Source: Stramonita haemastoma
Taxonomy: Eukaryota > Mollusca > Gastropoda > Neogastropoda > Muricidae
DNA: 64,000 nucleotides
Reading direction: 5' to 3'
NCBI GenBank assembly: GCA_030674155.1
Contig: CM060334.1
Location: 32,145,348-32,209,347 of the forward strand
In this document: piece after piece, positions 51,664 to 62,043 of the stretch
How positions within the stretch are numbered: the stretch's first letter is position 1
Layout: each line of letters starts with the position of its first letter
The notes under the pieces: generated by a model
Database searches by the model: none
Told to the model about the DNA's origin: nothing
Seen by the model: only the letters and a program-made list of their open reading frames with translations
Translations under genes and position numbers: made by a program

Positions 51664-53003
51664 AATAGAATGATCAAAAGTGGAAGTCCACACTCTCAGA
51701 AAACATTCATTCCTTGTGAAAATCTGTCTGTACATGACAAGCAGAAATGGTATCAACTATGAGACCATGCACTATACTTCCACAGAGCAGCAACGCTGCA
51801 CAGAAACAAACACCAACCAAAACAGTCACTTGTGCCAGGAGCAAGTACTTTGATGCTACAGTCACAATAGAATACAAGAGTCTAAGGGGGGGGGTAAAAG
51901 ACATGGTATAGATAAAATCAGAAAAGCCCACACACATGCTGTTATGTACATGAACACACCTTGTCCTCTCTCTTCAACAAACAGTTACTACACCAACATG
52001 TAAGTAATATCAAACAAGCAATTTTCAACCATTTGCAGATGGCTTTACACATGGGCAGCAAACTGCCTCAAACGACAATCATCACTCTTAACAAGCCATC
52101 AACTCACCCTCCACAAATAAGGGATTTTCATATGACAAAAATATTAAGACACATGTGGTGGGATGACAGAAAGAGAAGAGGAAGGGGAAAGATGCAATCT
52201 CACACAGAGAAGAACACACTAGATCAAGAATATGTCACACTGAAATACAAACATGTAAATCTTGTTTTTTCCTTCCTTAGCTACAGCTCTGAGGTTCACT
52301 GATGATAAGATTTTGTATATTCAACTGTTTAGCCACCATTAAGTAGCCACACACTTCCAGGGATCATGTCTGAACACCACACCCCTGTGCATGCTTTTTT
52401 TTATAATTTTGTCTTCCATTCCTACCACCACAATACAGCCTACTCTTTTGAAATGCAGAACAGGTTTAGAAAATATGCACAAGACATTCTCTGTGTTCGC
52501 ACAAGGATCTTGGTCTATAGTTCATCCAAAGGACTTTCAGAGGAATGAAGTCAGTACCAAGTTAACTCCAGGGGAAAAATCCCCCCCTCTCCCAAATGGG
52601 AGCATTGGTGGTGGCTTAAACACGAACCGTCAGATCACGAAATACCCACTAGGCTATCCCACTCTCCCAAACATGTGCCTCAAATAAAATTTCATGAAAT
52701 CAACGTCAATTTTTTAATTGAAATTCATTTGTTAGTTCAACAAAACTAGGTTTTCTTTCAAAACTGTGCACTTTTTCCATTTTGGATTGGAATGACACAC
52801 TAATTTAAAAACAAGAAATCTAAGTTGATCAATCCAGTTTCTTATTATTCCACTTCTCTCTTTGTGTATGTGTGTGTGTGTGGGGGGGGGGGGGGGGGGG
52901 TATGCATGCACATGTGTGTATGCATTAACAAACAGCATGTGAAAGATGAAAGCCTGTGCAAGTGTATGAGCAGGAGTGAGAGTGAGAGTGAGTGTGTGTG
53001 TGT

Positions 53004-53068
<65 letters not shown>

Positions 53069-53502
53069 ACACTTATGCATACACAATTATGTGTCTGTCT
53101 ATTTGTATCTGCACATACACACATTTGATGCATGTGAGTGCATGCCTGTTTAAAAAAAAATGTATCTAAGGTATGAAAAAACAGAAAACAAAGAGACAAG
53201 AAAAGATGGAAGATGGTAACATGGACACCAATATTATATGACTTGTTCAGTATATCACAAGTCAGTTTTTAAGATAAGATTTATAAATTTGAACACCAGA
53301 ATCTAAAATGAACAGCTGAACTAAAAAACAAAAAATGCACACATGACAATGAACACCCACACTTCCATACTGAAGTGTAGCCATGCAGAAGATACATGCA
53401 AAATTGCAGACTTGCACGCACACGCAAGGCAGCACAGGCACAAGCACACACACACACACACAACACACACACACACACACACACTACACCACACACACCA
53501 CA

Positions 53503-53541
<39 letters not shown>

Positions 53542-53672
53542 AGCATGAGCATGAAACCCACCCAACACTAAGCTCATACTCCATCCCTTTCTTTCAAACA
53601 CACACTTCCCCCCTCGTTCCTCTTCCACACACACACATGCAACCATGAGAGGACATGCAACACACACACACA

Positions 53673-53748
<76 letters not shown>

Positions 53749-53759
53749 CACACACACAC

Positions 53760-53825
<66 letters not shown>

Positions 53826-55520
53826 CACACACACACACACACAACACACACACACAACACAGATATTCCCCTTGCTTGCACACACAAACACCTCACACAT
53901 GCTGACAATACACATACTTTGATAGAACCATGCACTCAGCTTTAAAAAAAAAAATTGGGAGGACCTAATACCACAGTTTTGTAAAGAGATGTTAAAATTA
54001 CTTCTCAAAAAGAACAGAGCAAATAAGCAAACGAAAAAGTGCCACTCACTTCCTGAGCATCTCGATGTCGTATTCGTTCTCGTCAGTGAGGTATGCCGGG
54101 GGATGGAGGATCAGCCCAATGTCCAGCTCTATCAGCTTACTGTGAGTCGCCAGGGCCAGCGAGTTCTCATTGGGCTGTAACACACACACACACACACACC
54201 ATTCACAGCTGTCAGAATCCCCCACTTTCAGCTCCTCTCAGCTGCTAATTATTCCATCCCATCCCAGCCCAGCGTGTGGGCCAGCTGGTGCTATTTATAG
54301 CAGGAGCTGACCACACATGGACAAGGTAAAAGGAAGGAGTGTGCTAGATTTAGCGCTCTTGACTAGACCTGACTGAGTGATGTTGGATTTGTGCACTGTG
54401 CAGTCACTTCATTTTTCTGTCTTCTCAAAAGCAGTGCTGAAGCAAGCTGACTATTCCACACACATTAGCTCATTTCAGAAATTATATGTCTTTAAATGCT
54501 TAAGTCTCGACAGTGAGTTTTCACATTTTTCAGCAATTACTACGCAGCAACATCAAATGGTTTATCAATGCCCATAATCAGAATGCGGCTACCTTAATGG
54601 TGGGTAAAAACTGTTGCATACACAATATCTCACCATTGCTGAGCCTCGGAGCTCTAGCCAAGGAACACCATAAAAAACCCAACCAAAAAATGGTGTATTA
54701 AAATGCGCAATTATGGAAAAAAGTTCACACAATATGTCAGTGTACTTAGGAAAAAAAGAGTTCATACTATGATACTTTAAAAAAATCAAAACCCAAAAGG
54801 TATTTGTGGAACATTTTCAAAAATTATATTCATCAGTGATTAAGAATAGTGGAAAATAATGAAATGAGAAAAGCAACTGCACAGTGGAATACACTAATGA
54901 ATGGTTAAATTTGACAGTTATATATCAAACGCAAAGAAACAGAGATATGTTAATCAATATCTCAGTCAATATTTCTAAAATCCATGCCCTGATGTATGCA
55001 AACAATGACAACCTAAAAAAAAAAATTTTTTGAAAAAAGCTTTGATGAACTTTGTGAAAATAGTGTAGAAAAAAAACTAAAACTTAATATTCTCAGTTTT
55101 GTGCTTTACAAAATTTACAAAAATCAAGACTTCTGAACAAATAAATCAAGCAAATTCTGATGTCTTTATTCAAAACAAGTAACATAAAGATGCTTCAATA
55201 ACACTTGGATGTGGGTCACAATAATTCCAAATAAGAGCAGTCATGTCCAATTGTGTGTGCATTTATAAGTTCTACTTCTTAAAAGAAAGAACAAACAAGA
55301 ACAGGAACAACAAAAAATGAAAGTATGAAAAGCAAAAATAAAAGAAAATAAAAAAAAATGTCAGTATGAAAAGAGAAGGAAAAAAGTGGAGAAGGAAAAG
55401 AGATCAAGATAACAAACCAGAAAAAAAACAACAACACACAAAGGAGAAAGACACAATTTGGACAAAAACAGCAAAACTAACAAGCAGAGACAGACAGGAG
55501 AGAGAGTCAGAGACAGAGAC

Positions 55521-55553
<33 letters not shown>

Positions 55554-58500
55554 GACAGAGAGAGACAGAGAGGCAGAGAGAGACAGAGAGAGGAGACAGA
55601 GAGAAACAGAGACAGACAGACGGGCACAGAGAGAGAGAAAAAACAGAGAGAGGGAGAGAGATAGAGATTTAATTTGATTATTCTTATAGCGAGGATAATG
55701 GAACAAGCACTCTTGTGCTTTTAAATCCAGTCCCAGTGAGTATACAGTTTTGTAAATGTCATCTGTCACACCGGACGAGAAGAGAAAAGAGAGAGAGAGA
55801 GAGAAAGAGACAGACAGAAAGACAGACAGGACAGAGAGAGGTAAGAAGAGAAAAACACAGAAGACAAAGAGAAGAGGAGGGAGCAAGGAACAGACAGAGA
55901 GACAGACAGACAGTGCAAATAAAAGCAGGCAAGAAGCTGTAGTGACCTGGTTGATGGCGAAGCTGGTGATGATCTCCTGCTCCTTGTGCACCACCTTCAT
56001 GGGGTCCTGCAGGCGCGGCTCATCACTGCTGCCTGTGCGCATCGACTCCTCCTGAACACACACACACACACACACAGTCACACCCACATACAGTCACCAC
56101 CCCACACACAGTCACCACCCCACACACAGTCACCCCACACAGTCACACCCCACACACGTCACCACCCACATACAGTCACCACCCACACACGTCACCACCT
56201 GCCACCTATTTATTGCCTGCACTGGGCTCATACCTTCACCACAACAGTCACCACCTGCACACCTATTTATTGCCTGCACTGGCTCATACCTTCACCACAA
56301 GTCACCACCTGCACACCTATTTATTGCCTGCACTGGCTCATACCTTCACCACACACAGTCACCACCCTGCACACCTATTTATTGCCTGCACTGGGCTCAT
56401 ACCTTCACCACACAGTCACCACCTGCACACCTATTTATTGCCTGCACTGGCTCATACCTCACCACACACGTCACCATCCCACACACTATTATTGCCTGCA
56501 CTGGGCTGATACCTCCACACACACACACAGTCACTACCCCACACACCTATTGCCTGCACTGGGCTGATACCTCCACACACACACACACAGTCACTACCCC
56601 ACACACCTATTTGCCTGCACTGGGCTCATACCTCCACCACATACACAGTCACTACCCCACACACCTATTGCCTGCACTGGGCTCATACCTCCACCACATA
56701 CACAGTCACTACCCCACACACCTATTGCCTGCACTGGGCTGATACCTCCACACACACACAGTCACTACCCCACACACCTATTGCCTGCACTGGGCTCATA
56801 CCTCCACCACACACAGTCACTACCCCACACACCTATTGCCTGCACTGGGCTCATACCTCCACCACACACACACACTTCAGGCACTAACTCTGCAAAGCTA
56901 AGAGTATAACATTAAAACAATTGACGAATGATGACTCGCAATGTAATGCAGAGAAGGGAGTAATCAGCATGGAAGTTACAACCCGTTAAACCATTTTTTG
57001 TAGTTTCATTTTTTCTTCCTTTTTTTTTTGTGTCTCTCATGGTTGTCAAAATCATCATTTTTTCAGCTCATTTGCCTCATATACAAGAAAAACAGCAGGA
57101 AAAGCTCCACTCTGCAGATTTGGGGGGGGGAGGCCCATTTTAACTCTTTCACTGCCAAGTTTCTGAACTCTCTTCAACACCAAGTATTTTTCAGCACTGT
57201 TGCTGATTTCTCTGCACTCAGTCTGTGTCAGAATAATAACACAGTCAGCTTTTCCACTTAAAAACTGGACCAAAGTGAAGACAATATGCCTGCTATAAGG
57301 CACACTAATCAACTCAAGTGTGAAGCCTTGTTACTGCATGAAATATTGTCCTTTTAAACATGACCCTTGCTGTTAACAAAAGTCACCAACGGCAGTGAAC
57401 CATAGTGTCCACAAAAGATGCCTACGATGGCGAAAGAGTTTGGTTTTTTTCATTATTTGTTTTTTTTATAGAAAAGAGTTAACGAGGATAAAGAATAGCA
57501 GCCTGTAGGCTGACAGTATGTCCTTACATCACTGGTGATGTGCCTGTTGGGATGCTTGTAGACGTAGCGGATGAAGACGTCCTGCAGGGGCTTCTGGTGC
57601 ACCAGGTGCAGCCACAGTCGCTTCACTGGCAACGTCGCTGGGCTGTTCCTGTCACACACAACACACACACACGCACACACTCACACACATACACACACAC
57701 ACACACATACATACACACACACACACACACAAGAAATACACACAGACACACACACACACATACACACACACACAGAGAAATAACACACACACACACACCC
57801 ACACACACACATGCACACACACACACACACACATCACACAACACTACACACACACACACGCACACACAGCACACACACACAAAGAAATACACAACACAAC
57901 GCACACACGCACGCACCACACACACACACCAGAAAATGAATATTCCACTCTTTGTCACATTCAGCACAGCAAACAAACCTTTCACTAGCATCAAGCTACT
58001 GAGCTCACAAAATGCTGCTGTCAGGTGTTCCATAAGAATGATATGAAAACAAAGTAAAAAATAATGCTGTAACATCACAGATGTGTGTATTGTCTACTGG
58101 AATTAAAAGCTGTGCCAGACCAGCATTCCTGGGTATCCATGGAAATATCATGTCACGTGACAGGTTTAGATTCTGGATCAGCAAATTATTCTACCAATAT
58201 TACACAAAACCCAAGTTGATTTTTTCTCTCGCTTACAGAGAAGCTGGCCAGGCCAAAAGCTTTGCCAGTTACTGATGTTAGCTAATCGTTAAGGCCTACA
58301 CTAAAATGTTATATAGTAAAATGTTGTATTTAGATTGCCTCAGCCATGACAAGTTCTTAACATAACACGCTATATGGTGGAGACACTTGAAAACAGCCAT
58401 AAGTGCAACTGCACGTCTCACTCCAGAATTTGGAATGCGGCTACCTTAATGGAGAGCATAAGGGTTGCATACACAAAAAATCTCACCATGGTGAATTTTG

Positions 58501-60277
58501 AGATTTAGCCAATGGGTAAGGGTTGGGAGTGGTGGGGGGGAGGGATTGAATTCACACATGTGAATTGGCCATTTATAAACATGTAATCTACCTACTGACT
58601 AAAAACATAAATAAATAAATAAAAATTTGAAAAAATTTTAATTAACCCTTTCAATATGGCAAGCCTGTTTTCCGCTCAGCTTTCTGCTACCCTTCAGTCC
58701 TGTATGGAGGAAAACCGGAGCGACCAAATTTTTCATTCAATTCCTGGATTTCTGAGGTGCAGAAGAGTGCAAAATGGGCACTTAGGTAAATTGTATGTAC
58801 ACACACACGAAGTTTATAAACATTCTCATGGAAAGCAGAAGGAGTGTTTGCGTATCAAAACTACTTTACTGAGTCCGTTGATGCCAGTTAGCCGAGTGAC
58901 GATCACTATAAACAAAACCCTCCCTGAACCATTATCGCCGGAAAATCGGCTGACAGGACTGAAGGGAGAAAGGCCGGGGCAGAAATTTAGGATGAGGAAG
59001 TAATTGTCAGCAGAATTCAGTACTGTAAGGGTTAAAAAAAAAAAAAAAATCTACCTACTGACATACCCCCAAAAACACAGCAGCCCCCTGCCCCCCTGCC
59101 CTACTCACACAAAGGGAGTGTTCTCAGCACTGAGCAAGGCATCCAGCTTGGAGGTGGGTTTGCCGGAGATGATCTGCAGGGTCAGGCCAGGGATGAAGTT
59201 GTCCGGGGACCCGAGAACAGCTCCAGACGGGCCTGCATCATGGCCTCCCAGCGCTCCAGCAGACGCATCACCGCATGTAGCATGGGAGACACGATGGGCA
59301 GTTCTGTTGAGGCAAAGGACCACAAGGGGTGGTTTCAGAGTGGTCTTTTTTCTTTATCAGTGTGTGTTGGCCAAAATGAGATGGATTTCTTGTTGAAATA
59401 CTAGTACGAGAAAAATTGCATACATACCAATGTTCCAACACCCCCTACTCTTCCCCCAAACAACATACACATGAACTCATATATCATTATAAGTATAATC
59501 AATAAACCATAAACATTATTAATAAATTTGTTTTTTGTTCCTAAGTAGATGGCTTGATGAAAAAAACAAAAAAAGCAAATGCATTGCTTATTCAATGTAC
59601 CATCTGGAACAATAAAATTTTGATTTTGACCCAGAAGACCCACACACAGACCCATACAAACTCCCGCCTAAATACATACATGCGTGCACCCACACATACC
59701 CCCACACATGCTCCCATACACGCATGTGTGCATGCACACACACAAACGCACGCTCCCACCCAACCCACTCACTATCTATCTATCTATCCCTTAGTCTGGC
59801 AACCTTGGAGGCACCCCTGAAGACTTGACAACCAGTTCCCTCCATTCCTCTCTCTGTTCTGCCTTTCTCAAAATTTGGCCAAGTTCTAGGCCTGCCCATT
59901 CACTGATGTTGTCCTCCCATCTCTTCCTTGGTCTGCCTCTTTTTCTTCTTCCTTGGACACCCACTCACACCAAAGACAAAACAGACCCAGCGATAAGAGA
60001 GAGTTACCTGAGAGTTCGATTCCCACTTGGGGAGGAAGGATCGGAGGTTGAGGAGGGTGGCGCGCATGATGGCGTAGCGCATGATGCACCAGCTGTACGA
60101 GTTGGGGTCACAGTGCTCCTGCTGACCTGACAGCTTCCTGCAACACACAACACACGCACGCACACATGCACGCACGAACACAAAACACACACACACACAG
60201 GGTGAATAAAATAAAAATAAATAAATAAATAAAACACACACACACGCACACACACACACACACAGCCACGCATGCAT

Positions 60278-60347
<70 letters not shown>

Positions 60348-60405
60348 CACAACACACACACGCATGCACGCATGCATGCACGCGCGCGCCAACACACACA
60401 CACAC

Positions 60406-60458
<53 letters not shown>

Positions 60459-61969
60459 CTCAGCATGTAACCCTGCATCTACACATGCAAACTGAGACAG
60501 ACATAGGTGCACTTATACCCTTATCTTTATAAAAGTTGGGGGACAGAATGGCCTAGTGGTTAGAGCATTGTTGCAGTCGTGGTCTGATGGCCTGGGATCG
60601 AGCCACTATGGAGGCAGTCATTTTAGGGAAGTTTACCCTGGAGTTAACATCAGTGCTGACTCCACTCCTAAAAAAAAGTCCTCCAGATGAGACTTTAAAC
60701 CGAGGCGCCATGAGCGAATGCACTGAGAAGCATTTTACGCACCTGTTAACAACCCATTCCACATTTTGGAAGAGTAGGCCATTTCATGCCGGCAGGAATG
60801 GATGGCAAATGTTTAAAGAACACATGCACACAGGTGTCGTGTTTAGACACCATCCTTAAAGCCTGAATGTGGCTACTTTAATGGTGTGGGAAAATGGTCG
60901 CTCATGCAAAAATCTAACCATTGATGAACCTTGGAGCTATAGCCAAGGAACAAAAAACCTGTCCTTCAAAAATACAGACAAATGCACACACAGACACAGA
61001 TTCACACAAAATATAACTGATTCTACAGAAACAGGTAAAGGTTATCGTTGGATCCCAGCAACAAGAGAACAAAATAAAGCCAACAAGACATTAAACATAT
61101 TCATTATGATGTATAAAGTACAAAAAATACAGTAACATTCCAGATTCAAACAAGCAGATCAGGTCAACCACAAAAAGATGAGTTTACTTTTTCTTCACAT
61201 AACTGTTCATATTTATTACCTGTTACAAACTGACTAGCAATAACAGAGCTCATCATAAACTAATTCGAAATTTGGGCATACAGAGTTAAAATTTCATGAA
61301 ACTTACCAATAAAAACAATGAAATAACACTTAAAACAGAATAAGTTCTATAAATGCGAACAAAATGCTAGAACACTGGGAAAAAAGTGCTCTGTGAAATT
61401 ATACAATTTCCAAATTTAAAAAAATGCAACACATAATGATGTAATTTCCATGTCTTTAAAATCTGTACCCTTCTTGCTCAACTACCAAACCGAAAAAAAA
61501 TGTGAACAAAATATCAACTATTATCAAGAATACTACTCACAGTGTGTTGGGTCGACCTCTGTCCATCTCATCCTCATCGAAGTCATCATCATCATCCACC
61601 TCATCTTCAGACTCCAGCGAGTTGTCCGAGTCATAGTCGATGACGGAATTGCTGGACTGCACAAATGGCTGCAAAATGGACAACAGCATGTCACATTCAG
61701 CATCACAAGTCAGACTACTTCTGATGGGTTTATAGTTCAAGTAACAAAATGATACCAAATACGACATTTACAGGCATGTACACATTTGAAGTCTTAAGTT
61801 AGTGAACTGATTGGTGGTACTATTGGAATAAGATCAGCTACAGCAACCACATACCAGCGCCAAGACACGTCTGTTTCCATCCTAAGGTCTTGCCCTGCTG
61901 TTACATCACATATCTGTGCCTGCCTTCAACAGCCCAAATCCCCATCATCCCACCAAAGTGAACTACTTT

Positions 61970-62043
<74 letters not shown>

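Larger units (their letters stand above)
48737..54049 (-). other. DMXL intron dense in mobile elements
   Basis: 5.3 kb. In order it holds (TA)n, a poly-C run, an L2-like LINE end, three SINE-A copies head to tail in the same orientation, and (GT)n and (CA)n arrays. No exon was recognised. Confidence 0.7.
54175..55946 (-). other. DMXL intron with repeat D, SINE pieces and GA arrays
   Basis: 1.8 kb. It has a (TG)n acceptor tract, repeat D at 54198-54410, a SINE-A tail at 54578-54668, (GA)/(GACA) arrays at 55490-55668 and 55790-55915, and SINE tail 2 between them. Confidence 0.7.
56052..57527 (-). other. DMXL intron with minisatellite and TTAA-type element
   Basis: 1.5 kb, mostly a 56-58-bp minisatellite (56080-56875), then a candidate MITE at 57144-57440. 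Confidence 0.75.
57649..59108 (-). other. DMXL intron with CA array, repeat F, SINE tail and MITE
   Basis: 1.46 kb. CA-rich array at 57651-57930, repeat F at 58230-58370, SINE-A tail at 58430-58515, TTAA element at 58646-59031. Confidence 0.75.
60138..61540 (-). other. DMXL intron with CA arrays and full SINE-A
   Basis: 1.4 kb. CA arrays at 60163-60458 and a complete SINE-A at 60537-60956; the remainder is AT-rich. Confidence 0.75.

Noticed and set aside
53281..53945. Cys-Val or Thr-His repeat proteins
   Set aside because: Pure dinucleotide microsatellites read in frame. The same applies to ORFs at 7062-7416, 29498-29931, 32100-32410, 41200-41504, 47914-48571, 57540-58078 and 60004-60512.
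55404..56087. 227-codon - strand ORF as an extended DMXL exon
   Set aside because: It contains exon M (55947-56051), but the rest is GA-repeat intron read-through. Consensus splice sites and phases define the shorter exon.
55986..56567. 193-codon ORF
   Set aside because: Repeat-encoded sequence from the 56-58-bp minisatellite.
56080..56875. CRISPR-like array
   Set aside because: Repeat and spacer are not distinguishable, the units are contiguous diverged copies, and the DNA is eukaryotic.
58656..59003. 115-codon ORF as a host gene
   Set aside because: It lies wholly within a TTAA-flanked element and has no recognisable motif.
60540..60612. tRNA gene
   Set aside because: A and B boxes are present, but the cloverleaf is not maintained and the sequence continues as a SINE body found in several copies.
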